Source: Haloterrigena turkmenica DSM 5511 (GTDB taxonomy: Archaea > Halobacteriota > Halobacteria > Halobacteriales > Natrialbaceae). Taken from it: a stretch of DNA of 64,000 nt. The stretch lies in assembly GCF_000025325.1 (NCBI RefSeq), contig NC_013743.1:2294001-2358000 (forward strand), read 5' to 3'. Of the stretch, positions 27,447 to 35,393 are shown piece by piece (within the stretch, counting starts at the first letter, position 1; each line of letters opens with the position of its first letter). The notes beneath the pieces were generated by a model that saw only the letters and a list, made by a program, of their open reading frames with translations, was not told where the DNA came from and made no database searches. Made by a program: the position numbers and the translations under genes.

Positions 27447-28934
27447 TCAGTCGTTTTTGATCTCGATTTCGTATTCGGTGAGGTTGAGATAGGTCAACTG
27501 TGGCGCGGGTTCATATCCCTCAGGGATGACGTCGACCTCGGAGTCTTCTAATCCCGCCATCTCTACGTAGTTCGTGTTTGATTTGAAGTAGATCGAATTA
27601 GCGATGATCGCTCCCTCGAAGGTCATTCCGCCACCACCCTTGAAATTGATCTGATAATCTCCGTTGTCGGGATTGAATTTGTCGCTTGCTACGTAGAGCA
27701 GGCCGCGGAACGTGCTACTCGAGTCGTGAAAGTCTACACTAGACGTCGACGTACCGTACAGTTGAATGGTTTCGATGGGTGCGTCCTCACAGTCGCCGAT
27801 CGGCTTCACGTCGTCGTGGAGCGAAAAGTCACCCGTTGCGTAGATGCTGAGTGTGTACTCTCCGTTACCACAACCAGAGACTGTTATTCCGTCGCCATCA
27901 GTCGTCACGCTGCCGTTAACGACGACAGTCGCGTTCTCATTCTGTAGGTCGAAATCGTACGAGCCGTCGAGTTCCTCGGCATAGTATTCACCGCCTGAGT
28001 TAGAACTCGTCGTGCTCAGATTCTCGGACGCATTCCCGTCGTACTCGGTTACCATCTGTTGGATGGTTTCGTCCAGCGGTGTGTACTCCGCTTCTTCGAT
28101 ATCATCAATTGGGTGACCATTACCGGTACCCGATTCGATGTTGTCTTCGCTCGGTACCGCTGCACCCGACGAGAAGGCATTGGTGACATCATTGTATCCG
28201 AGTCTCACTTTCACCGTCCCTTCTTCGTTCCCGCCACCGTAACACGGCTCCTGAAGGGTCGTATCGCCCGCTTGCTCTACGAAGTACTGCTGCCATCCAC
28301 GACAGTACTCGCTGTGGATTTCGACGAACACGTGATCGTTCTGAATGTAATTAGTCGGTTCGCGATCGACGTTGGTCTGTTTGATCGTGATATCCCCGGA
28401 GTTGATCGTTTTGTCCTCGGTGAGTCCGAAGACGGAGAACGATAGCGTACTCGTCTCGTGATTGTAATCAATCCAGGGAGACGAAAGGACTCGCGTTTGT
28501 CTCCCCGTTTCGCGGAAGACGGCACCACCCTCGTACGCGATCTTCGTCCCGTCGTCGTCCTTGTACTCGATAGTCCCGATCGAACCGTTTGCGACTATCG
28601 TACTGTTTGTTTTGTTATAGTTCTGCGTCCAGACTTTATATGTCGCCGAGTCGTGGTGGGCGATCGCTCCCTGATCGCCAGCGTGTAATTCCATCGACTG
28701 CGAGACGTCTCCGGACCCCGCAGACGATGAGATGCTGTTGCTCAACTCGACGAAGGCCTGTTCGATTCGCTCCTGCTCGGACTGCTGTTCCGCATCGGTG
28801 ATCGCGTCGCCGGCAACCAGAAAGATCCCGAGGCTTCCGGCTGCGACCATCCCGATCAACAACACGACCCCCATCAGCGTCGATTGGCCCCGCTCTCTCG
28901 ATGTTGTCGTCCCGACCCCACGCGACGCACTCAT
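27447..28934 (-). CDS. Large pilin-like surface protein (DUF7289-like)
   Basis: The 495-residue protein opens with RERGQSTLMGVVLLIGMVAA, a hydrophobic helix after a basic segment that resembles the N-terminus of archaeal pilin-like proteins. The rest is a beta-rich, Asn/Thr/Ser/Asp-rich ectodomain with many N-glycosylation sequons (NKTNST, NASENLS, NGSVT) and a few cysteines. The late segment YGTSTSSVDFHDSSSTFRG, then LLYVASDKF, suggests a repeated beta-helix-like edge. Base composition is clearly AT-richer than the neighbours, and the spacer before the start is AT-rich with a TATA-like element, consistent with lateral acquisition or a variable surface gene. Confidence 0.75.
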   Translation of the reverse strand: MSASRGVGTTTSRERGQSTLMGVVLLIGMVAAGSLGIFLVAGDAITDAEQQSEQERIEQAFVELSNSISSSAGSGDVSQSMELHAGDQGAIAHHDSATYKVWTQNYNKTNSTIVANGSIGTIEYKDDDGTKIAYEGGAVFRETGRQTRVLSSPWIDYNHETSTLSFSVFGLTEDKTINSGDITIKQTNVDREPTNYIQNDHVFVEIHSEYCRGWQQYFVEQAGDTTLQEPCYGGGNEEGTVKVRLGYNDVTNAFSSGAAVPSEDNIESGTGNGHPIDDIEEAEYTPLDETIQQMVTEYDGNASENLSTTSSNSGGEYYAEELDGSYDFDLQNENATVVVNGSVTTDGDGITVSGCGNGEYTLSIYATGDFSLHDDVKPIGDCEDAPIETIQLYGTSTSSVDFHDSSSTFRGLLYVASDKFNPDNGDYQINFKGGGGMTFEGAIIANSIYFKSNTNYVEMAGLEDSEVDVIPEGYEPAPQLTYLNLTEYEIEIKND

Positions 28935-29167
28935 ATACCCTTAGTTGACTGTCACCCTCATAATACAATCGATCGAACATACATTTCAAAACAGTTTATA
29001 TTATGCGTTATGATGGTGTTTTTATCCGGTTATGGCTGGACGATAGGGGTGGTCGTACCGTAGCCGGCGCATTCGCCCGGGCACGGTCCGCGTTCTATCA
29101 AGTAGAGGATCAATCGGCCTACCGAAGATAAACACTTGTATACCGAACGGGACCTAGTCCAAAGCAG

Positions 29168-30127
29168 ATGACGCGTACAGCGGAGAAAATCAACGACCTC
29201 GTCCGGGAGGACTCCTCCATGACGGCGGCCCTCGAGGCCATTCGCGAGGCTGCCGACCGGAACGGGGGCGAGGTCCACTGGGCCGACGTCAACGACGACT
29301 TGACGAGCGGTCAATGGGGCCGATTGATCGAGAAAGGAGTACTGGTCGACGGCGACGACGGGTTCGAGATCGCCGACCGCGAGGCGTACGACAGAGCCCT
29401 CGACGGAGACGGCGACGGTGGAAGCGCCGCCGCCGACGCCGACGTCGACATCGATGACGAACAGTCCAAGTGGTCGCAGTGGGACAAACTGGCCGGCATG
29501 GGCTCGCTGCTGTTGATGTTCGGGTACTGGATCGATTCCGTCCAGCAGACCGTCGGTAGTACGATCAATATCGTGCTCGGTCCCCTGGACGCGGCGCTGC
29601 CGTTTTACGCCGTGATCCTTTCGGTCGCCCTGCTGACGGGACTGTACTCGACGCTGCTGCAGGCCAACCTGATGAATCCCGAAGTGATGGGCAAGTACCA
29701 GGAGCGCATGCAGGCCATGCAGGAGAAACAGAAGGACGTCCGCGAGCGCAAGCAGGAAGCCGAGGAGCGCGGCGCCAGCGAGGCCGAAATCGAGCGCCTC
29801 GAGGACGAGCTCGAGGAGGTTCGCGAGGAGCAGATGGAGGCCATGGCCCAAAACCTCGGGATGTTCAAAGAGCAGATCCGACCGATGGTCTGGATCATGC
29901 TGTTGACCATCCCGCTGTTCCTCTGGATGTACTGGAAGGTCCAGAGCGGCGGGCTTGAGGGCAGCGACGCGTCGGTTATCATGCCGCTGGCCGGTGAGGT
30001 CAAGTGGAACTCGACCCTGTTCGGTCCGCTGCGGGCCTGGATCGTCTGGTACTTCCTGTGCTCGATGGGCTTCTCCCAGCTGCTGCGCAAGGCCCTGAAC
30101 ATCGATATGTCGCCCTCGAGCGCCTGA
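29168..30127 (+). CDS. DUF106 membrane protein, Oxa1/YidC/Get1/EMC3 superfamily
   Basis: This 319-residue protein has a soluble N-terminal segment (residues 1-80, helical, HTH-like appearance), then TM helices near residues 110-125 and 140-160, a long cytoplasmic coiled coil (about 175-235, EKQKDVRERKQEAEERGASE), and two further TM helices (WIMLLTIPLFLWMYW, LRAWIVWYFLCSMGFSQLL). Archaeal DUF106 proteins are Oxa1-superfamily insertase relatives (established knowledge), so help with membrane protein insertion is likely. Its usual partners adk, cmk and truB flank it. Confidence 0.88.
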   Translation: MTRTAEKINDLVREDSSMTAALEAIREAADRNGGEVHWADVNDDLTSGQWGRLIEKGVLVDGDDGFEIADREAYDRALDGDGDGGSAAADADVDIDDEQSKWSQWDKLAGMGSLLLMFGYWIDSVQQTVGSTINIVLGPLDAALPFYAVILSVALLTGLYSTLLQANLMNPEVMGKYQERMQAMQEKQKDVRERKQEAEERGASEAEIERLEDELEEVREEQMEAMAQNLGMFKEQIRPMVWIMLLTIPLFLWMYWKVQSGGLEGSDASVIMPLAGEVKWNSTLFGPLRAWIVWYFLCSMGFSQLLRKALNIDMSPSSA

Positions 30128-30286
30128 CGCGATCCGGCCTGAAACCGACCGGGAATCGCCTCGGGCGATCGATGTAACCTCGTTTTCGATCCGATTCTCG
30201 ATTCGGCATCCGCCGGAAACGCGTCCGCCACGCCGGATCGTCGAACGATTCAAAACCCATTTTACCCGGCCCCGCGCAGATGGAAT

Positions 30287-30862
30287 ATGTTACTGACCGT
30301 CTCCGGTCCACCGGGAAGCGGCAAGAGCACCACAGCGGAGCTGCTTGCCGATCGATTCGATCTCGAGCACGTCAGCGGCGGCGACATCTTCCGCGAGCTC
30401 GCCGAGGAACGCGGCTACACGCCCCTCGAGTTCAACAAGCTCGCCGAGGAGAACGACCAGATCGACCGCGACCTCGACCGTCGGCTCTACGAGATCGCCG
30501 TCGAACGCGACGGTCTCGTCCTCGAGTCCCGGCTGGCGGGCTGGCTGGCCGGCGAGCAGGCTGACTTCCGGTTCTGGCTGGACGCCCCGCCTCGGGTCCG
30601 CGGCGAGCGGATCGCCGAACGCGAGGAGAAAGATCCCGCGCGGGCGACCGAGGAGACGCAGGCGCGAGAGGCCAGCGAGGCCAAACGCTATCAGGAGTAC
30701 TACGGGATCGACATCCGCGATCTGACGATCTACGATCTCTCGGTGAACACGGCCCGCTGGGGACCCGACGCCGTCCTGGACATGCTCGTCACCGCCGTCG
30801 AGGTGTACGAGGCCGACGCCGACGAGGGCCAGGCCTACGTCGAGATCGACGACGAGTTCTGA
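30287..30862 (+). CDS. cmk: Cytidylate kinase, archaeal type
   Basis: This 191-residue P-loop kinase has GPPGSGKST at residues 7-15, followed by [20 protein letters not shown] and [10 protein letters not shown], both typical of archaeal CMP kinases. It phosphorylates CMP or dCMP with ATP. A TATA-like CATTTTACC lies about 28 bases before the ATG. It precedes truB by three bases, the classical archaeal pair. Confidence 0.94.
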   Translation: MLLTVSGPPGSGKSTTAELLADRFDLEHVSGGDIFRELAEERGYTPLEFNKLAEENDQIDRDLDRRLYEIAVERDGLVLESRLAGWLAGEQADFRFWLDAPPRVRGERIAEREEKDPARATEETQAREASEAKRYQEYYGIDIRDLTIYDLSVNTARWGPDAVLDMLVTAVEVYEADADEGQAYVEIDDEF

Positions 30863-30865
30863 TCG

Positions 30866-31780
30866 ATGGCCGATCGCTCTCGCCTCCGCGGTCCGCCCGA
30901 GGACCGCACGCCCGCGGAACTGCTCACGTTCGGCGTCGTCAACCTCGACAAGCCGCCGGGACCCTCTTCGCACCAGGTCAGCGGCTGGTTGCGCGACGCG
31001 GTCGACGAAACGCTGGCCGACCGCGCCCCCGACGCGACGATCGAGCAGGCAGCCCACGCCGGGACGCTCGATCCCAAGGTCACCGGCTGTCTCCCGGTCA
31101 TGCTCGGCGAGGCGACCCGACTGGCCCAAGTCTTCCTTGAGGGCCACAAGGAGTACGTCGCCGTCCTCGAGTGTCACGCGCCGGTGCCGGCTGACGCCGA
31201 ATCGGTCGTCGCCGAGTTCGAGGGACCGATCTACCAGAAGCCCCCACGCAAGAGCGCGGTGGCCCGACGCCTGCGCGTGCGCGAGATTTACGACCTCGAG
31301 GTCCTCGAGACCGACGAGCGTCGGCTCCTGTTGCGCATCCGGTGTGAGAGCGGGACCTACGTTCGGAAGCTCTGTCACGATCTGGGGCTGGCGCTGGGCA
31401 CCGGCGGCCACATGGGCCACCTGCGGCGGACGGCGACCTCGCCGTTCGACGACCGGGACCTGCACTCGGCCCACGACTTCCTCGACGCGCTGGCGTACTG
31501 GCGCGAGGACGGCGATCCCGAGGTACTGCTCGACGTGGTCGACCCCGCCGAACGCATCCTCGAGGGGCTCCCCGGCGTGGTGATCGCCCCAAGCGCGGCC
31601 CGGGAGGTCGCCAACGGCGCGCCGGTGTACGATCCCGGCGTGCTCGAGGTCGACGACGAGGCTCGTGCGGGTGAGCTGGTTGCCTGCTACACGCCCAACG
31701 GGGCCGCGGTGTGTCTCGGCGAGTTCGTCGACGATGCGAGTCGCGACGTGACGGTGGACCTCGAGCGCGTGCTGGTCTGA
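30866..31780 (+). CDS. truB: tRNA/rRNA pseudouridine synthase TruB/Cbf5
   Basis: The 304-residue protein is the archaeal TruB/Cbf5-type pseudouridine synthase. The catalytic Asp69 is in AHAGTLDPKVTG. Other family segments are VVNLDKPPGPSSHQVS and RIRCESGTYVRKLCHDLG. A PUA domain occupies the last about 75 residues. In archaea this enzyme acts with guide H/ACA RNPs and also on tRNA U55. It is translated together with cmk (three-base spacing). Confidence 0.95.
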   Translation: MADRSRLRGPPEDRTPAELLTFGVVNLDKPPGPSSHQVSGWLRDAVDETLADRAPDATIEQAAHAGTLDPKVTGCLPVMLGEATRLAQVFLEGHKEYVAVLECHAPVPADAESVVAEFEGPIYQKPPRKSAVARRLRVREIYDLEVLETDERRLLLRIRCESGTYVRKLCHDLGLALGTGGHMGHLRRTATSPFDDRDLHSAHDFLDALAYWREDGDPEVLLDVVDPAERILEGLPGVVIAPSAAREVANGAPVYDPGVLEVDDEARAGELVACYTPNGAAVCLGEFVDDASRDVTVDLERVLV

Positions 31781-31826
31781 CTCGAGCGGATCCACGTAAC
31801 TTCATGACGCACTCGACTCGAAACGA

Positions 31827-31838
31827 CACCCTTAAACG
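31827..31838 (+). promoter_or_regulatory. TATA-like element ahead of tRNA-Pro
   Basis: ACCCTTAAACGG lies about 30 bases before the mature 5' end of the tRNA and has the spacing expected of an archaeal promoter that starts transcription a few bases upstream of the tRNA. Confidence 0.4.
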
Positions 31839-31862
31839 GCAGACGGGCTTCGGTCTACATGC

Positions 31863-31933
31863 GGGACCGTGGGGTAGTGGTATCCTCTGCGGATGGGGTC
31901 CGTAGGACCCGAGTTCAATTCTCGGCGGTCCCA
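31863..31933 (+). tRNA. tRNA-Pro (anticodon GGG)
   Basis: A full cloverleaf can be drawn. The acceptor GGGACCG pairs with CGGTCCC. The D-arm has the loop AGTGGTA. The anticodon stem is TGCGG/CCGTA with loop ATGGGGT, giving anticodon GGG. The variable loop is GGAC. The T-arm is CCGAG-TTCAATT-CTCGG, and the discriminator is A. CCA is not encoded and no intron is visible. The gene directly follows truB. Confidence 0.93.
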
Positions 31934-32022
31934 CTTCTTCGACGTCGCGAACAACGGAGCGGAGCGACTGTTGTGAGCGAGGAGCAGGCGTGGGAGCAGG
32001 GAGCAGCCTCGCTGCGACCGTA

Positions 32023-32032
32023 GTCCCACTTC
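32023..32032 (+). repeat. Short copy of the tRNA-Pro 3' end
   Basis: GTCCCACTTC occurs at the end of tRNA-Pro (31928-31937) and again at 32023-32032. Duplicated tRNA 3' ends are the hallmark of integrated elements, but ten bases is short and no integrase is seen, so this is at best a remnant attachment site. Confidence 0.3.
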
Positions 32033-32146
32033 GAATTCTCCAAGTGTTCAACTCTTAGCCGCTCGTACCCTCGAGCCGGCCGAAAATCCAATTCTCGGAT
32101 TTGGTATATTACCACGTAGCCGACAGACTGCCCGGAGGTGGTCCGC

Positions 32147-32293
32147 GTGACGGTCGCTCCGTGGCCAGCGGTCGGTAGCGAGTTGACGTGCGAGCACTGC
32201 GGAGAACACGTTTCGGATCGGTTCTGCCGGGTTTTCGGCGACAATCAGAACCGCGCTCATCGCTGTGGCGAGTGTGACACTTACGCCGCCTGA
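32147..32293 (+). CDS. 48-residue zinc-finger microprotein (DUF7563-like)
   Basis: A GTG-initiated reading frame encodes 48 residues with two Cys pairs, CEHC and CGEC, separated by EHVSDRFCRVFGDNQNRAHR. The RVFGDN core is like that of the short haloarchaeal zinc-finger family annotated DUF7563. A strong Shine-Dalgarno-like GGAGGTG lies eight bases before the GTG, and a TATA-like GGTATATTACC lies near 32103. These support a real gene despite its size. Function unknown; nucleic-acid or protein binding is guessed from the zinc finger. Confidence 0.65.
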   Translation: MTVAPWPAVGSELTCEHCGEHVSDRFCRVFGDNQNRAHRCGECDTYAA

Positions 32294-32480
32294 GTCGCGG
32301 CTCCGCCGCAGGCGAAGATGTCACGATTCCTGATCCGGAGACATCGCCCGGCCGGCCCATCAAGCGACCGATGACGATGTTCGCTGTGTGCTCGAGGATC
32401 ACGAGAGTCAAGCCGACGGTGGTAACGCCTCAAGCGATATTTGCTGGTTCGATAACGATGTCTCTGACCGCAAGAAAGTA

Positions 32481-32636
32481 CTACTGGCGGGGGTGAATTT
32501 TCTCTCTCGATTCAATAGCGTCGAGATAGCGGTCGATGATCTCGAATTTCTGGTGCTCTACATGGAGATGAGAGCGGACGTGATCGTGATGCTCACATCT
32601 CTTTCGACAGAGCGGGCAGATGCTTTCGGTGTTCAT
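32481..32636 (-). CDS. 51-residue C2H2 zinc-finger microprotein
   Basis: The minus strand encodes MNTESICPLCRKRCEHHDHV and continues through RSHLHVEHQKFE to a 51-residue end at IHPRQ. Two Cys in CPLC and two His in HLHVEH give a C2H2 finger with the classical spacing, followed by a helix. GAGG a few bases before the ATG is a possible ribosome binding site. It lies near two other small zinc proteins. No function can be assigned beyond probable nucleic-acid binding. Confidence 0.55.
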   Translation of the reverse strand: MNTESICPLCRKRCEHHDHVRSHLHVEHQKFEIIDRYLDAIESREKIHPRQ

Positions 32637-32780
32637 TGAACCTCTGTACTGGGCAACTGGATTTTACTATCTCGCCTAAACAGGTTGGAGCAGACGGAGA
32701 GCGTGCTGCAGGAGTTGATACTGAGCAGTCTAGGCGGTGTTCGGTCTCTCTCTGGTGGATTCTGTTCCGAACTCAACGGG

Positions 32781-32924
32781 TCATACGTATTTCCCAGGTT
32801 GTTCTTCGAACTCATCTCGATGGTCGGTCGAACAGAAGTGGTAGTTCTTCCCCTGATAGAGAGTTACGATCTGTTCTTCCCGACCCTCATAGAGCTTCTC
32901 GCCACAGACGGGACACTTATCCAT
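32781..32924 (-). CDS. YHS/TRASH-type small metal-binding protein
   Basis: The 47-residue protein MDKCPVCGEKLYEGREEQIV continues with TLYQGKNYHFCSTDHRDEFE and ends EQPGKYV, a complete YHS domain: a CxxC pair, then the YHFCS..HRDEFE block and the terminal P.KYV. Such domains bind metals, often copper or zinc, in sensors and transport-associated proteins. The start at 32924 is chosen because AGAGGA sits at the right distance before it and it begins exactly at the domain; an in-frame start 84 bases upstream adds only unrelated residues. Confidence 0.7.
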   Translation of the reverse strand: MDKCPVCGEKLYEGREEQIVTLYQGKNYHFCSTDHRDEFEEQPGKYV

Positions 32925-33007
32925 GTGAATTCCTCTGTCAATGGATTTGCGAACCGTGAGCAGGAACACTTTCCCTGCAACCACAAGGTGTCCGTAACGA
33001 TCGGTCA

Positions 33008-33169
33008 CTACATGCGGCTACTGAACGCGAGCGGGGTGACCGATGAGTCGCTCGGGTCAGTCACGCTGCCTCGAGAGAAACCGGCGATCGATCCGAGACG
33101 GTTGTTCTCGTCGACATCTGCGAGATCGTCGCTCTCGCCATATGCGTCCTCGATGTATGACCTTGCCAT
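33008..33169 (-). CDS. Possible 53-residue hypothetical protein
   Basis: A short minus-strand frame begins MARSYIEDAYGESDDLADVD and ends FSSRM. The acidic N-terminal half has haloarchaeal character but the C-terminal half is Ser/Arg-rich and unlike a folded protein. No domain is recognised. It may be a truncated remnant. Confidence 0.25.
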   Translation of the reverse strand: MARSYIEDAYGESDDLADVDENNRLGSIAGFSRGSVTDPSDSSVTPLAFSSRM

Positions 33170-33202
33170 GGGCGATGGGCCGTGCGGGATCGCGTCGGTC
33201 CG

Positions 33203-33454
33203 CTACTCGTTGGTCGCCCAGTCCCACTCGACACTCGAGACGGCGTACTCCGAATCGCCGTCGTTCATGATGACGGAGACGTCGCCCTCGTCGGCCAGCG
33301 TCTCGTCGGCGTCGAGGGTCATGCTGTCGCCGGAGTCGTCGAGCGGCCCGAGCAGGACCTCCTCGCCGTCGCCGATCTCCTCGACGGTGAACGTCACCGT
33401 TCGGTTGTGATCGTCGACGGTCGTATTCACGGTCGCCATCGCCGTGATGGGCAC
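33203..33454 (-). CDS. Small acidic hypothetical protein, beta-rich
   Basis: This 83-residue protein starts at a GTG (33454), or an ATG at 33439, with a GGAGGA about 11 bases upstream of the GTG. The sequence (RTVTFTVEEIGDGEEVLLGP, then DVSVIMNDGDSEYAVSSVEW) looks like a compact beta sandwich such as the C-terminal part of haloarchaeal pilin-like proteins, but no hydrophobic N-terminal helix is present in frame because a stop codon lies 36 bases upstream. It could be a stand-alone soluble protein or a truncated gene. Confidence 0.5.
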   Translation of the reverse strand: MPITAMATVNTTVDDHNRTVTFTVEEIGDGEEVLLGPLDDSGDSMTLDADETLADEGDVSVIMNDGDSEYAVSSVEWDWATNE

Positions 33455-33547
33455 CCTGTTTCTCGTCCTCCTGATTCCGCTGTTTTACACCTCGCGGTCG
33501 TCGTCCCGATAGCGACCGCGCTCGCGGCCGAGACGGACGACCCGACG

Positions 33548-33781
33548 TTACGGACGTGGATACGCCGATTCGTCGTCGCTGTCGGCTGTGTCCTCGGCGA
33601 CCGCACTGCTATCCGCCGTTTCGGACGGTCGGTCCCCGATCACGTCGAACGACTCTCCCCCACAGGAACACGCGGTCCCCGTTCCGATCGGCCGAATCGA
33701 TCCGTCGGTCTGGATCCGTACCGCGAGGGCGGTGCCGCACTGCTGACAGATCGCGACCGATCGGTCTCCCCTGACAGGCAT
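33548..33781 (-). CDS. Small zinc-ribbon protein
   Basis: This 77-residue protein has CQQCGTALAVRIQTDGSIRP followed by IGTGTACSCGGESFDVIGD: four cysteines (CxxC...CxC) that can make a zinc ribbon. A disordered acidic C-terminus (about 27 residues) follows. It is divergent from the Nmad3-like gene across 160 bases. Function unknown. Confidence 0.65.
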   Translation of the reverse strand: MPVRGDRSVAICQQCGTALAVRIQTDGSIRPIGTGTACSCGGESFDVIGDRPSETADSSAVAEDTADSDDESAYPRP

Positions 33782-33941
33782 GTCCCGCCGTATTCCGAGG
33801 CGTTATTTCAACATTTCGAAGGGGAGCGACCGTCGAATCCGTCGAATTCGGCTGTGCGTCCGATATCGATCACCGCCTCGACGGCTCCGATCCGCCGGGC
33901 GATCGGTGCGGTTAGGGTCGTCCGGCGCACACTCACGCGTG

Positions 33942-34781
33942 ATGACGGTCGTCCTCGCCGGCGTCGGTGCCGACACCACGAACCTGGGCGCGCTCGCCCC
34001 CCTGTACGACGATGGGCGCTTCGAGTACGTGCCGATTCCCGAGAAGATCCCTGACACCGACGAGGCCGAAACGCTCGGCTCGTGGGACCTACACGGGACC
34101 GACGGCACCGCCGCGGACCTCACGAACCGGATCGCTCCCCAGCCGATCGGCGACGCCGACCGGACCGTCGCCGGCGACGCCCTCGAGTCGTGGCCCCTCC
34201 ACCGCGACCCGAACTTCGCGGCGCTGACCTACGGCGAGCACCGAACCAGCGGCTACGTCGAGCGCCTTCGGGCCCTCGAGCCCGGCGACGTCGTCGGGTT
34301 CTATACCGGTCTGCGACGTCCCGGTGGCGACCGCGCTCACCGCTATCTGATCGGCTATTTCACCGTTGATCGGGTCGACGTCGCCGACCCCGACCAGCCC
34401 CGGGCCGACCGCGAGGCGATGCTGGCGGCCCACTCAGACAACGCCCATGCGAAACGCGCTCAGGACGGCGAGCTCTACCTCGAGAAACCGGTCGTTCTGA
34501 TCGACGGCCGCGAACCCGGCGGCCTGTTCGACCGCCACCCGATCCGGCTCAGCGACTACTACACCAAACCGGGGAACGAACGATCGCAGTATTACCTGCG
34601 CGAGGAGATCGCGACCAAGTGGGCCGTCCGCGCCGGCGGCGAGAACATGATGTACAAGCCCGCCTACCGGTGTGCGCTCTCGGGAGCGGCGTTTCGTCGC
34701 CGCGTCGGCCCGCTGAGCGGTCGAACGGCCGAAGACGCCGACCCCCTCGCCGACGAAGCCGCCGTCGAGACGACCGACTGA
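33942..34781 (+). CDS. Nmad3-like protein (nucleotide modification associated domain 3)
   Basis: The 279-residue protein begins MTVVLAGVGADTTNLGALAP and continues LYDDGRFEYVPIPE, a pattern that matches the Nmad3 family proposed to act in nucleotide or DNA-base modification systems. Later segments include EHRTSGYVERLRALEPGDVV, GFYTGLRR and the C-terminal LSDYYTKPGNERSQYYLREE. The ATG at 33942 is preferred because the longer frame adds an Arg-rich, non-conserved leader. No phage genes or other modification enzymes lie next to it, so its substrate here is unknown. Family assignment is from remembered sequence pattern only. Confidence 0.65.
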   Translation: MTVVLAGVGADTTNLGALAPLYDDGRFEYVPIPEKIPDTDEAETLGSWDLHGTDGTAADLTNRIAPQPIGDADRTVAGDALESWPLHRDPNFAALTYGEHRTSGYVERLRALEPGDVVGFYTGLRRPGGDRAHRYLIGYFTVDRVDVADPDQPRADREAMLAAHSDNAHAKRAQDGELYLEKPVVLIDGREPGGLFDRHPIRLSDYYTKPGNERSQYYLREEIATKWAVRAGGENMMYKPAYRCALSGAAFRRRVGPLSGRTAEDADPLADEAAVETTD

Positions 34782-34821
34782 CCGCCGTCCAACAGAGACG
34801 ATCGATGGACTGTCGCCCGAC

Positions 34822-35154
34822 CTAAACGCGTGGCGGCTCGATCGGTTCGACGTAGGGCTCGAGGTCCGCGAAGTTCGGTCCGGTGGTCACGACGTCGCTC
34901 GAGCGATCATAGACGATGACGTCGTACTCGGCGAGTCGCGGGAGGTGGTTGTGAACCAGTTGGACGGTAATCCTGTCCCGTTCGCGCGTGGCCAGTTCTG
35001 CCGCCTCCCAACTCCAGGCTGCGAGCCGCTCTGCGGCATCGTGGACCGTCGTTCGGTCGACGGTCGAGAGATGACACAGCAGGTACTCGCGAGTCCGATC
35101 GGCGAGCAGTGAGTGGACGGTCTCCCGCTCGAGTGACGCAGGCTGGGCCGGCAT
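34822..35154 (-). CDS. DUF7344-type HTH regulator
   Basis: The 110-residue protein has the small winged-helix layout common in haloarchaea: VHSLLADRTREYLLCHLSTV, then DAAERLAAWSWEAAE and VQLVHNHLPRLAEYDVIVYD. This DUF7344-like family is ArsR-like and presumed to bind DNA. The ATG at 35154 (MPAQPASLE) is preferred; an in-frame start 36 bases upstream would add a hydrophobic leader that is not typical. It is divergent from the acyltransferase gene. Confidence 0.72.
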   Translation of the reverse strand: MPAQPASLERETVHSLLADRTREYLLCHLSTVDRTTVHDAAERLAAWSWEAAELATRERDRITVQLVHNHLPRLAEYDVIVYDRSSDVVTTGPNFADLEPYVEPIEPPRV

Positions 35155-35393
35155 GATAACTGCCACAATGGAACGACTCAGAACAATCATTGTGCCTCAC
35201 TGGTTAGGGATCGAACAGTTGTACTAGGAACCGAACAGTGTCGGAAACGGATCGGTCAGTGAGTCGTCTCGACTCCCCCGCCACGAGACGAGTCGGAGTC
35301 GGCCACCGGCGGGATGGTCGGCACCGAAGACGACCGGCTCTGCGCCGCGTCGATCGATCGGTTTCATGTAGTGATACCGCATACGGTTCGGCA

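Noticed and set aside
30290-31795. 501-codon frame antisense to cmk and truB
   Set aside because: Opposite to two well-supported enzymes; the product has repetitive Val/Asp/Leu patterns typical of reverse-frame translation.
33447-33512. Twenty-one-residue hydrophobic peptide on the plus strand (MGTLFLVLLIPLF...)
   Set aside because: It overlaps the antisense small acidic protein's start, has no convincing promoter or ribosome binding site of its own, and is too short to support.
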